DNA from: Desulfobacterales bacterium
GTDB lineage: Bacteria > Desulfobacterota > Desulfobacteria > Desulfobacterales > UBA2174_A
Assembly (NCBI GenBank): GCA_025454075.1
Contig: JALOPD010000118.1
Span: 1 to 10,162 of the forward strand
DNA length: 10,162 nucleotides
Direction: 5' to 3'
Shown: positions 1-7,625 of the stretch, one piece after another
Layout: each line of letters begins with the position of its first letter
How positions within the stretch are numbered: the stretch's first letter is position 1
Made by a program: the position numbers and the translations under genes
Notes under the pieces: model-generated
Told to the model about the DNA's origin: nothing
Database searches by the model: none
Seen by the model: the letters and a program-made list of their open reading frames with translations, nothing else

Positions 1-367
<367 letters not shown>

Positions 368-371
<4 letters not shown>

Positions 372-1453
372 GGCCAATCCCTTGCCGGGCACATGAAGGA
401 GCCCCGGGTGTCGACGGCCAGGCGCCAGAACTCGCTGGCGGCCATGGGGTCCCCCTCCATGGGAAAGAGGATCGTGTTGACCGGCAGCCCCGCCGGCAGA
501 CGCTTCGCGGCCTCCCGGAAAAGGCTCAACCGCTTGTCGGCTGAGACGCGGCCGCCCCAGGGTTTGTCCTTGCCCATGGTCGGAAGGCCGTCGGTCAGCA
601 GAAAAAGATTGTCCGGGGCCGGTGAGATCCGGGCGGCCGCCTCGAAGGCATTGAGAAGGCTCGTGCCTTTTTCCGGCGCCAGGCGGCGCAGTTTTTCGAC
701 CGCCTGGTTCAACCGGTTGATGTCTCCGGCCTCGAGCCAGCCCCCCCCTTCGAGCAGCGGCCCGGCGGTCTCGTTGAAGACGTAAATCTGAACACGGCTT
801 TCGCGGGGCAGGTTGGCGGTGAGCCAGTCGACGGTGGCCACCGCCTGCCGCCACTTGGGGGCGCGCAGCTTCTCGGCGCTGCTCATGTTGCGGCGCCGGA
901 TGACGCCCACCACGGTTTCGTCCAGCATGCTGGCGGAGGCATCCACCAGGATCAGGATGCGCTGGCCGCCCATCTTCAGGCCGGTCAGGTACTGGCGGTC
1001 GCCTTGTCCGGGAAAGGGCCTGAGGTTGCGTCCCAGCTCCTCCTCGCGCTTGGCCCCGGCCTGAAGCCGCTTCACGTCTTCCTCCAGAGAGCGGATGTCG
1101 GCCTTGAGCTTGTTGACGTGCTCCCGGCCGGCGAGCGTCTGCTTGTCCCGGTCGGCCAGTTCCTGGCGCTTTTCGGACAAGGGCTGCAGGATCTTTCGGG
1201 AAAGTCCCTCGGTTTTCACCAACTCCGCGGCGACCTCATCGAGGCTGTTGCGGGCCTCGACGAGACGGCGCCGGCCCTCCAGAACCTCCTGCTCCCAGCG
1301 GTCGGTCTCGGCGGTCAGCTCTTCGGTGACGCGCTGCCGCTGGGCGCTGTTCTGGGAGTTGACCACCACGAAGAGCAGGATGATGGCCCCCAGGCCGCAG
1401 CAGATGCAGTCGATGAAGGAAAGGCTGAAGACGGTGAGCTTTCTATGTCTCAT
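368..1453 (-). CDS. VWA-domain protein with ExbD/TolR-like N-terminal anchor
   Basis: 361 aa. Residues 1-5 (MRHRK) are a short basic cytoplasmic tail. Residues 8-32 are a membrane segment containing FSLSFIDCICCG with Asp15, which aligns by eye with the proton-binding Asp of ExbD/TolR. Residues 40-140 are a charged coiled coil. Residues 164-355 form a von Willebrand A domain with a complete MIDAS metal site: DASAS at 171-175, the Thr of GTS at 263-265, and LTDG at 286-289. Positive-inside topology puts the VWA domain in the periplasm. I chose the ATG at 1453 over an upstream in-frame ATG at 1522, because the homology starts there and the longer form would overlap the previous gene by 80 bases. 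The chosen start overlaps the preceding stop by 11 bases, without a clear ribosome site, so coupling is likely. It probably pairs with the TolQ-like protein two genes upstream. The fold call is secure; the role is inferred. Confidence 0.9.
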
Positions 1454-2843
1454 TGCGGTCCAGGCAAGCGATCGCGACGATGGCGTCGCCGGCGGCGCCC
1501 AGGCGGATCGCATCGCCGACATTCAGCGCCACCGTACCTTCCACGCGCCGGTCGTTCAAAAAAGTGCCGTCGGCGCTGAGATCGATGAGCACGGCTTTTT
1601 CACCCTGGAGCTGAACGGTGCAATGTCCCGGATCGACCCCGTGGGCGCTTGCCTCGATGCGGATGCCTCGGCCTCCGGCCGGCGGGTTCATTCCCACCGT
1701 GAGCGGGTCTCCGGACAGGGGGTAGGCCAGGTTCCGGTAAAGGAGGTGGGTCGGCCGCCGCCCAGGCTCCGGTTTCACCGCCGGTGAAAGCGCCGGGGTG
1801 CTCCAGGGGCGGCTGCTGAAAAAGGAAGCACCGGCCGGCGGCCGCCCGCCCGTCAGCTCGCGCCACAGGGCGGGCAGCGCCAGAGCGGCCGCACCGGCAG
1901 GCAACTCGACCACCCGGGTGTTCGGCACCCGCCGCAGGCGCTCGAGGATGCCGGGCAGCCGCGCCGCGCGCTGCGAAACCAGAACGGCCGTCGCCGTTCC
2001 GGGAGCCGCGCCCCGCTGTCCGGCATCGCGCACGGCCGCCAGCAGCTCGTCGTATACCGGCTTGGCGGTCTCCAGGATCATCCCGCGCACCAGGTTCACG
2101 CTGTAGGTGGAATGGCCCGCCGGTATCGCGATGGCCGTTGTCTGCTCCTTCTGCAGCGCCGCCAGCACCGCGGGCAGGCGGCGGTAGAGCTCCTGCTCGG
2201 TTTCGGCGCTGTGAAACGGGTCAAAGCGGGTCATGCGCACAAACTCCTTGGCGGCGGCCTGAGCCCAGAGTTTGTAGAGCCCTTCCAGGCCGCTCTCGTT
2301 GACCGTCAGCGCCTCCTGGAATTCCAGGCGGCCCCCGGCCCTGAGAATGGACACCTCGAAGCGATGCAGGTGCACGTCCACATGGAGGTGCAGGCCTTCC
2401 GGCCCGGGCTCGGCCGCCGCCACGGGAAGGCTGACAAACCCCTGCACGGGGATCTCCAGCTCCTGGCTCATCCCCAGGAGCAGGCCCAGCTGGGTGCGCT
2501 GAAAGTAGGCCGGGACCGCGATCACCAGGGCGGTTCCGGACCGGCGGGCCTGGTTCCAGATCCGAGCGAGATGGGCGCAGGCCACTTCCGCCTGGTTCCC
2601 GACGGCCGGTAGAGGAGGGTCCAACGGGTCGGTGGAGAGCGAATCCCAGAAACGGTTCATGATCTGCCGCGGGAACAGCCGCGCCCGGCGTTCGGCGGCG
2701 ATGCCGGTGGCGAGCGCTTTTTTTTCCGGCAGGGCGAAGCCCGGGCTTTCCAGGGAGTCTTCATCGATCCGCAGCAGGCGCGGCGGTTCACCGCCGGCCA
2801 CCAGGATACCGGCATCGCAGAGTTCAAGTCCGAGAAGGTTCAT
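1443..2843 (-). CDS. Hsp70-like (actin-fold) protein with C-terminal FHA-like domain
   Basis: 466 aa, with no signal peptide or membrane segment, so cytoplasmic. Residues 1-330 resemble an Hsp70 nucleotide-binding domain. VIAVPAYF (107-114) followed by RTQ matches the DnaK VPAYF motif, and LHVDVHLHRFEVSIL (153-167) sits where the phosphate-2 loop should be. The stretch at about 250-305 (LVRGMILETAKPVYDELLAAV, then VLVSQRAARLP) matches the DnaK helix and adenosine loop. The glycine-rich loops are eroded: GLELCDAG replaces GIDLGTTN, and the DLGGGT Gly cluster is absent. ATP hydrolysis is therefore doubtful. A Pro-rich linker (332-363) leads to an FHA-like domain (about 365-460) with DLSADGTFLNDRRV and VGDAIRLG, but the usual phosphate-binding GR and SxxH residues are changed (GM, DPGH). 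An AAGG ribosome site lies 8 bases before the ATG. It likely regulates the adjacent membrane complex. Confidence 0.85.
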   Translation of the reverse strand: MNLLGLELCDAGILVAGGEPPRLLRIDEDSLESPGFALPEKKALATGIAAERRARLFPRQIMNRFWDSLSTDPLDPPLPAVGNQAEVACAHLARIWNQARRSGTALVIAVPAYFQRTQLGLLLGMSQELEIPVQGFVSLPVAAAEPGPEGLHLHVDVHLHRFEVSILRAGGRLEFQEALTVNESGLEGLYKLWAQAAAKEFVRMTRFDPFHSAETEQELYRRLPAVLAALQKEQTTAIAIPAGHSTYSVNLVRGMILETAKPVYDELLAAVRDAGQRGAAPGTATAVLVSQRAARLPGILERLRRVPNTRVVELPAGAAALALPALWRELTGGRPPAGASFFSSRPWSTPALSPAVKPEPGRRPTHLLYRNLAYPLSGDPLTVGMNPPAGGRGIRIEASAHGVDPGHCTVQLQGEKAVLIDLSADGTFLNDRRVEGTVALNVGDAIRLGAAGDAIVAIACLDRNET

Positions 2844-2953
2844 GAGATATGCCTTGTAAAGGGTTCAAGGGGCCAAGGGTTCGAGGGTTAAAGGCGAGGA
2901 AGCGCGCCGTTTTTCACTCGGCTCCCTTGGACCCTCGACTCCTCGAACCCTTC
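2844..2953 (-). repeat. Intercistronic region with a 29-bp imperfect inverted repeat of GGGTTC-type units
   Basis: This 110-base spacer separates the TolQ-like gene from the Hsp70/FHA gene. The arm at 2859-2887 (AAGGGTTCAAGGGGCC, then AAGGGTTCGAGGG) pairs with 2924-2952. By my alignment 23 of 29 positions match, and all six differences are transitions; three of these become G-U pairs in the minus-strand RNA. The loop is about 36 bases. The arms are built from short degenerate units of the form GGGTTCRAGG. The repeat lies inside the operon mRNA, so it may be an RNA stability or processing element, or a small REP-like repeat. The ribosome site of the next gene (AAGG, 2852-2855) lies just beyond the left arm. 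Confidence 0.8.
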
Positions 2954-3757
2954 TCAAGTCGCATGCAGCCGCTGGGTGAGTTTTTCTTCGCAATAGTCCT
3001 CGGTGTCGAGGATGAAGCGCTCCTGCAGCAGCTGCAGCTGGTGCAGGATGAACATCAGCAGTAGGCTGACCAGCAGCGCGATCAGGGTGGAGTTGAAGGC
3101 CACTCCCAGGCTGCGGGTGACGCCGAAGATGTTGCCCTCGATGGCTTGATGGGCCTGGCTCAGGGCGTCCCCGATGCCCCGCACGGTGCCGAGGAACCCG
3201 ATCGACGGAATGGCCCAGGCGATGTAGCGGATCATGGAAAGCTCCGACTCCTGGCGCTCCCCCTCGGCCTCACAATAGGCATGGACCGCGGTGGCCACGT
3301 CCTGCACGCTGCGGGTCGTGTGGAAGCGCTGCAGGCCGGCCAGCAGCGCCCGCGGCAGCAAGGCCCGGCGCTGCGGTTCCGGCAGGGCCTGGACCTGGCG
3401 GGCCAGCTCTCGGGTGTCGTCCGGCAGGATGCGCACGCCCTCCGCCAGGGGGATTAAATCCTGATTCAACAGCGCGCGTTGCCGTAGAATCATCATCCAT
3501 TTGAAGCCCATGATCGCAAAGGCCCATAGGGCCAGGATGATGGCCGCCTCCTGCTCCCAGTCGTAGATCAGCACGTAGATCGACCGCTCGGTGACGGCCG
3601 ATTTGTCTTTTTCCAGCGCCGCCGCCTGCTGGGCGAGGATGACGTCGCCCCGGGGGCGGACGATGCCGACATAAGCGGCGTGCACGAGGATGACGATCAC
3701 GGTCAACGAAACCACTTGATACAGGAATTCAAAGGAAATGCCTAAAGAGCGTTTCAT
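2954..3757 (-). CDS. MotA/TolQ/ExbB-family proton channel protein
   Basis: 267 aa. Four membrane segments are visible at about residues 12-32, 69-91, 177-198 and 216-240, with a cytoplasmic loop of about 85 residues (92-176) between the second and third. This is the MotA-like arrangement. The family signature is clear: AIPSIGFLGTVRGIGDAL (182-199) matches the TolQ/ExbB P-x-x-G-x-x-GTVxG motif, and the last segment SLGVAFNSTLIALL carries the Thr/Ser-containing channel helix. In ExbB/TolQ/MotA complexes this subunit forms a pentamer around a dimer of ExbD/TolR/MotB and converts proton flow into movement. Two candidate partners with ExbD-like anchors lie downstream (368-1453 and 1-371). An AAGGA ribosome site (3765-3769) is 7 bases before the ATG. 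It is not flagellar mot, tolQ or exbB by context: no flagellar, tolA/B/pal or tonB genes are near. Confidence 0.93.
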   Translation of the reverse strand: MKRSLGISFEFLYQVVSLTVIVILVHAAYVGIVRPRGDVILAQQAAALEKDKSAVTERSIYVLIYDWEQEAAIILALWAFAIMGFKWMMILRQRALLNQDLIPLAEGVRILPDDTRELARQVQALPEPQRRALLPRALLAGLQRFHTTRSVQDVATAVHAYCEAEGERQESELSMIRYIAWAIPSIGFLGTVRGIGDALSQAHQAIEGNIFGVTRSLGVAFNSTLIALLVSLLLMFILHQLQLLQERFILDTEDYCEEKLTQRLHAT

Positions 3758-3910
3758 GGGTTGGTCCTTATTAAACCGGCGATTGAATTAGGTGCAACTG
3801 TCGCCGTTGTCAGGCGGAACGGTGTGCCCGCCGCCCGTCCACCGGATAAATGAGCCATCAGACCGGCAGTCCGGCGACCGGCTGACCGAATGACCGATCC
3901 GCCAGCTCCA
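3758..3910. other. 153-base intergenic gap with tandem GACCG octamers
   Basis: This is the longest spacer within the operon, between the small exported gene and the TolQ-like gene. It holds three tandem 8-base units on the plus strand at 3876-3899 (GACCGGCT, GACCGAAT, GACCGATC), with a fourth related GACCGG at 3861. These read as repeated CGGTC on the coding strand. I see no convincing promoter or terminator hairpin and no additional reading frame of note. It could hold an internal control site for the stator genes, but nothing in the sequence proves this. Confidence 0.5.
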
Positions 3911-4216
3911 TCAAATGTCCGCCGGGAAGTCGATGGCCTGGTCTGCCTTCACCTTCTCCGTTGGGTCGAATGGCCTCAGCGGCTCGCTTTTCGACGGCGC
4001 CGCGGGCTTTGGCTCCCGGCCCGTTTCGTCCGGGGCCTTTCCCCGGGCCGGCGGCGGGGCGGCCTCCGGCGGCCGCTGGCCGGCCTTCTCAGAGCCGCTG
4101 GACGTTTGCGCCAGATAGCTCGCTTGATCTCCATCTGCCGCCACGAGGCTGCCGGTGCTGAACTGCGCCTCACAACACATAAGGCATAAAACGGCGGCTG
4201 CGATTTTTCCAAACAT
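3911..4216 (-). CDS. Small exported Pro-rich protein of unknown function
   Basis: 101 aa. I chose the ATG at 4216 because an AAGGA ribosome site (4226-4230) lies 9 bases upstream and because MFGKIAAAVLCLMCCEAQFS reads as a signal peptide. The in-frame codon at 4285 would start inside the previous gene and place the signal sequence internally. After the signal peptide come a short Ser/Ala segment, a Pro/Lys/Glu-rich disordered region (about 45-85) and a C-terminal segment EKVKADQAIDFPADI that looks more ordered and may be a docking peptide. The cluster LCLMCC offers possible lipidation cysteines but no good lipobox. It lies between the PEGA/FGE gene and the TolQ-like gene, so a periplasmic linker in the same complex is likely. 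I recognise no family. Confidence 0.75.
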   Translation of the reverse strand: MFGKIAAAVLCLMCCEAQFSTGSLVAADGDQASYLAQTSSGSEKAGQRPPEAAPPPARGKAPDETGREPKPAAPSKSEPLRPFDPTEKVKADQAIDFPADI

Positions 4217-4238
4217 TTTTTTGTTTCCTTCCCCAAAT

Positions 4239-4278
4239 ATGATTTTTTCACCCGCCGTCCCGCGGGTGAAAAAATCAT
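4239..4278 (-). repeat. Perfect 17-bp inverted repeat (hairpin) overlapping the stop codon of the PEGA/FGE gene
   Basis: The arms ATGATTTTTTCACCCGC (4239-4255) and its exact reverse complement (4262-4278) flank a 6-base loop. The TGA stop of the upstream gene (4275-4277) lies inside the right arm. In the mRNA the stem has its U-run on the 5' side and its A-run on the 3' side, opposite to a normal intrinsic terminator, and the downstream gene's ribosome site follows 9 bases later. A role in segmental mRNA stability or processing, or partial attenuation, fits better than full termination. Confidence 0.85.
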
Positions 4279-6374
4279 TCGGCATACCGGCAGATGCGGA
4301 ACCCCAGGTCGTGGCGCGGTCCGGCGCTGTAGTCCCGGAAGGCCGTGCGCAGGTTCGCGATCCCGGCCGACCTCCAGCCGGCGCCCTTTACCACCCGGTG
4401 GGAACCTTCCCTCGGGCCGGCCGGGTCCGCCTGCTCCTTCTCGGGCTCCGAGGGGTCGATCGCATAGTAGTCGTGGCACCACTCGGCCACGTTGCCGCCC
4501 ATGTCGAACAGCCCCGCCGCACCCGGTCTGAATTTCCCAGTCGGTGCGGCTGCCGGGAACCCGTCGTTGTACCCCTCGATGGTCACGTCGATCAGGCCCT
4601 TGGCGGACTCATCCGCGTAGTTGCCTGCTCCCGAAGGCGGCGGGTAGCCCTCGCCCCACGGGTACTTACCGGAGACGCCGTGGCGCGCACTGAACTCCCA
4701 TTCGGCCTCGGTCGGCAGCCGGTAGCCTTTCCCCAGGGGTTCGGAAGCGACGACCCGGCCCTCTTTCTGGATGTAGACCGGCGGCAGCGACTCCTTCACG
4801 CTCAGCCAGTTGCAGAAAAGGGCCGCCTGCTCCCAGGAGACCATCACCGCCGGCAGGTCGTCGCGATTGAGGTCCTGGTTTTTGAACGTTCCCGACGCGT
4901 GCGTCCCCAGGAACTGTCTGAACTCGCGGTTGGTCACCTCGCGGGTCCCGATGTAGAAGGCCCGCGTCAATCGAACCTGCTTGAGGGTTTCGTTCGAACG
5001 ACGGCCCTGTTCGCGCCGGGAGGACCCCATGGCGAAGCTGCCAGGTTGCATGCGCTTCAGCTCGCAGCCGTTCGGGGCGCGGGTCAGGCCGGCCGCGCCC
5101 GGTGCCGGCGCGGCGTCCCTTCGCTTGAGCGCCGCCTTCAGCTCCTGGGGAAACCCCGGACGGGGCAGCACGCGGGCACGGAAGGGCTCAAGGCCTTCCT
5201 TTCGGATTTCGATTTCGTGCTCGACGGCCGGCAGTCTGAGCTCGGCCGGCACTTTGCCGCGGCCGGTGCCGTTGACGAACAGCTCGGCATCCGCCGGCTC
5301 GACCTTGAAATGGACCACCCCCTCCTGGGCGGTCAGCAGCAGGTCCAGCCCCTTAACCTCGCCGCCGGTGACGGCCACCTTCCGGCTCGCCGGTTCGAAT
5401 CCGGATTTGGTCAGCTGAATCTCGTGTTCCTTGCCGGGGCCGACCTCGACCTCGACCGGCGTCTGGCCGACATAGCGGCCATCGACGAGAACACTCGCCC
5501 CTGCCGGGCGCGAGCGGATCGCCAGCCGGCCGTCGGCCGGCTCCAGGCGCACCTCGGGAAGGGTCACGGGCTGCCCGGCGCCGACCTCCACGCGGCCCCG
5601 CCAGGTCTTGAAGCGGTCCAGGCTGATCTCGATGTTGTGCAGGCCCGCCGCCAGCTCCAGCTCGACCGGGGTTTTGCCCAGCGGCCGGCCGTCCACCTTG
5701 ACGGCGGCCCCGGCAGGAATGGAACTGAGGCTGACCCCCGACCAGTTGGGGCCCAGGGCGAGGGCGATCTCCTGAATGCGGTCGCAGCCCTCCACCTCCA
5801 CCTCCGCGGCGGCCGGCTGGTAGCGGTCGTGGCGAATCTCGATGCGGCGGCGGCCCGGCGCCGCCTCCAAGGGCTCGCCCGCAACGGCCCCGGCCGGGCG
5901 GCCGTCGATGAGGACCTCGGCCCCCTGGAGGGTCTCCCCCGGCCGGCCGTCGCGATGGGCCTGAATGCGGAGACGGCCGGGGAGTTTCTGGAAGGCCAGC
6001 CGGATCTCCTGGCGGTCGTCCGCGCCGATCTCGAAGCGGTGGGCGATATCGCGATGGCAGGCAAGGGCGGCCTGAAGCTCATAGAATCCCGGCCGCAGGA
6101 GGTAATGATCGCCGATGCGGGGGGTGAGCCACCCGCCGGAGAGCGAAAGAGCATCCGGTGAGGGTTCCAGGTGGATCGACACTTGGCGCGCCGTGAACAC
6201 GAACCACAAGGTTCCCGCCAGCCCCAGCAAGAGCGCCCCGCCGGCAAGGGCCCCGCACCATGCCGCCGCGCGCCGCGCCCGGCCGCGGCCTCCCCGGCGG
6301 CCGGAACGGAAAGGGACCGGCGTGACGATGACCGGCTCCGTCGGACGCGTGTCGTCTGATTTTTTTTCCGGCAT
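4275..6374 (-). CDS. Membrane-anchored PEGA-repeat protein with C-terminal FGE/SUMF1-like domain
   Basis: 699 aa. A basic cytoplasmic N-terminus (RSGRRGGRGRARR) precedes one membrane segment (about 37-60), so the rest faces the periplasm. Residues 134-420 hold about four PEGA-type beta repeats with recurrent VDGRPLGKTPVE and VDGRYVGQTPVE cores (about 134-205, 212-278, 284-347, 353-418). Residues 435-698 are a formylglycine-generating-enzyme (sulfatase-modifying factor) fold: GSFAMGS, GYRLPTEAEWE (550-560), GLFDMGGNVAEW (621-632) and GFRICR at the end. The segment where true FGEs carry their two catalytic cysteines reads KGAGWRSAGIANLRTAFR and contains none, so oxidase activity is unlikely and a ligand-binding or structural role is more plausible. 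An AAGG ribosome site lies 7 bases before the ATG; 36 bases separate it from the TPR gene upstream. Confidence 0.93.
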   Translation of the reverse strand: MPEKKSDDTRPTEPVIVTPVPFRSGRRGGRGRARRAAAWCGALAGGALLLGLAGTLWFVFTARQVSIHLEPSPDALSLSGGWLTPRIGDHYLLRPGFYELQAALACHRDIAHRFEIGADDRQEIRLAFQKLPGRLRIQAHRDGRPGETLQGAEVLIDGRPAGAVAGEPLEAAPGRRRIEIRHDRYQPAAAEVEVEGCDRIQEIALALGPNWSGVSLSSIPAGAAVKVDGRPLGKTPVELELAAGLHNIEISLDRFKTWRGRVEVGAGQPVTLPEVRLEPADGRLAIRSRPAGASVLVDGRYVGQTPVEVEVGPGKEHEIQLTKSGFEPASRKVAVTGGEVKGLDLLLTAQEGVVHFKVEPADAELFVNGTGRGKVPAELRLPAVEHEIEIRKEGLEPFRARVLPRPGFPQELKAALKRRDAAPAPGAAGLTRAPNGCELKRMQPGSFAMGSSRREQGRRSNETLKQVRLTRAFYIGTREVTNREFRQFLGTHASGTFKNQDLNRDDLPAVMVSWEQAALFCNWLSVKESLPPVYIQKEGRVVASEPLGKGYRLPTEAEWEFSARHGVSGKYPWGEGYPPPSGAGNYADESAKGLIDVTIEGYNDGFPAAAPTGKFRPGAAGLFDMGGNVAEWCHDYYAIDPSEPEKEQADPAGPREGSHRVVKGAGWRSAGIANLRTAFRDYSAGPRHDLGFRICRYAE

Positions 6375-6410
6375 GGACTGGCCTTGCCAAACCGCCGCGG
6401 CCGGCGGGGG

Positions 6411-7625
6411 TTAAATCTTTGCCTTGCACACGATGGTCACACGGATCGGCTCCGGGCCGGGCTTGACGACAAGCTCCAGGCGCTCGTCCCGGTAGCCGTC
6501 GCGCGATCCCACCACGGTGTAGGTCCCCGGGCGCAGGCTCAGATCGCGGGCGCCGAAACGGCCGAGTCTGCCGACGCGATACACGGACACCTCGGTCAGG
6601 CTGTCGGATGCGATCGTTACGCGCACCGGGGTTTTGGCGGTTTGAACCAGGGCGCCCAGCTTGTCCGCCTCGGCGCTGAGGCGCGGACCGAGCGGCGGCG
6701 CGGCCTGGATATCCAGCAGCAGGCGCGCGGCGTTTTCCAACTGGGCGTCGGAATCGAGCAGGCCGGGCTGGCTTACGAAGACCGCGATGCGCCGTTCCAG
6801 GACCGCGAGCGCCGCGGTGCGCTCCTTTCCCTGCTGCGCGAACTGAAGCGTCGGTTCCACCCCCAGGCATTGCTCGTACGCCGCCAGGGCGCCGGCCCAA
6901 TCCTCTCGCTGTTCGGCGCTGAGCGCCCGCTGCCGCGCGGCGTCGATCCTGGCGGTGCGCCGACGGATCTCGGTCTGGGCCAGGGCCTCCGCGACGTCAG
7001 GGGCCTCCGGCCGCAGGGCCTTGGCCTTGAGAAACCGGGCCTGAGCACCGGTGAGGTCCCCCGCATTCAGAGCCGCAAAGCCCTCCGCCATCGATCGGCG
7101 AAACTCCTCCGCGGCCATGCGGGCCTTGACGCGCTGCAGCCCCTCGCGGGCCGTTTGAGACTGCGGGTCCAGCCGCAAGGCCTCCTGATAATCGGACTGG
7201 GCGGAGGGGAGGTCCCCGGCGGCGGCCAGGCGTTCCGCGGACGCCAGGCGCTGCCTCGCCGCCTCGGCCGGCGCTGCATCCTGGGAAGCGGAAGAACCGG
7301 CCGGCTCTGCTGCAGCCGGCAGCGGCGGCGAAGACGGCCGCCGGGGTTCGGAAGAGGCCTGAACGCTCGGCGCCGGGGCCGCCGAGGGCGGCGGCGTTTC
7401 AGCCTGCGGCGCTGCCGGAGGGGCCGCGATGGGCTGTGGGGAGAGATGCCCGATCCACCAGATGCCGGCAGCCGTCAGGGCAGCCGTCAGCAGCAGCGCT
7501 GCGGCCGTCTTCCATCGACGCGGCGGCCGGGGGGCGGCCGCGCGGTTGCCGGCCGACGAGGTTCGGACCCGGATGGGGGCAATGATTTCTTCCCCTCGCG
7601 GAGCGGAGGAATCCCTTAAGCTCAT
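6411..7625 (-). CDS. Membrane-anchored TPR protein with PEGA-like C-terminal domain
   Basis: 404 aa. A 39-residue basic cytoplasmic tail is followed by a membrane segment (about 40-59), then a Pro/Ala/Ser-rich linker (60-118). Residues 119-265 hold at least three TPR-like helical pairs, for example AERLAAAGDLPSAQSDYQEALRLDP with its small-residue and Ala/Pro pattern, and similar units near 180-206 and 235-258. The end (about 333-390) resembles a PEGA domain: VRVTIASDSLTEVSVYRVG, then LRPGTYTVVGSRDGY. The bulk should be periplasmic and act as a protein-interaction scaffold. Its ATG overlaps the TGA of the lipoprotein gene by 4 bases (ATGA), a classic coupled junction. It shares the one-TM-plus-PEGA plan with the next gene, so the two may associate. 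The exact number of TPRs is uncertain. Confidence 0.9.
   Translation of the reverse strand: MSLRDSSAPRGEEIIAPIRVRTSSAGNRAAAPRPPRRWKTAAALLLTAALTAAGIWWIGHLSPQPIAAPPAAPQAETPPPSAAPAPSVQASSEPRRPSSPPLPAAAEPAGSSASQDAAPAEAARQRLASAERLAAAGDLPSAQSDYQEALRLDPQSQTAREGLQRVKARMAAEEFRRSMAEGFAALNAGDLTGAQARFLKAKALRPEAPDVAEALAQTEIRRRTARIDAARQRALSAEQREDWAGALAAYEQCLGVEPTLQFAQQGKERTAALAVLERRIAVFVSQPGLLDSDAQLENAARLLLDIQAAPPLGPRLSAEADKLGALVQTAKTPVRVTIASDSLTEVSVYRVGRLGRFGARDLSLRPGTYTVVGSRDGYRDERLELVVKPGPEPIRVTIVCKAKI

Noticed and set aside
1454..1522. Upstream in-frame start for the VWA gene
   Set aside because: It would add 23 residues before the basic tail and membrane segment and enlarge the overlap with the Hsp70/FHA gene to 80 bases. 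The paralogue starts directly with the basic tail.
2861..2952. GGGTTCGAGG units as a degraded tRNA T arm or att site
   Set aside because: Only about 8 bases resemble the T loop and no acceptor or anticodon arm is present; the inverted-repeat explanation covers it better.
2954..3757. Naming the channel gene tolQ, exbB or motA
   Set aside because: Family membership is clear, but neighbours are unlike the Tol-Pal, TonB or flagellar loci and the partner proteins have VWA or coiled-coil periplasmic parts.
3758..3830. Internal promoter before the TolQ-like gene (TTGCAC, 16 bp, TTTAAT on the minus strand)
   Set aside because: The -35 is poor, and a start from that -10 would fall at or inside the ribosome site, leaving no usable leader.
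4155..6161. 668-codon open frame on the plus strand
   Set aside because: It lies antisense to the PEGA/FGE gene, whose frame gives recognisable domains. Long mirror frames are expected in GC-rich DNA, and its translation is low-complexity with no motif.
6384..7619. 411-codon open frame on the plus strand
   Set aside because: It is antisense to the TPR/PEGA gene; the translation is Arg/Gly-rich shadow sequence with no domain.
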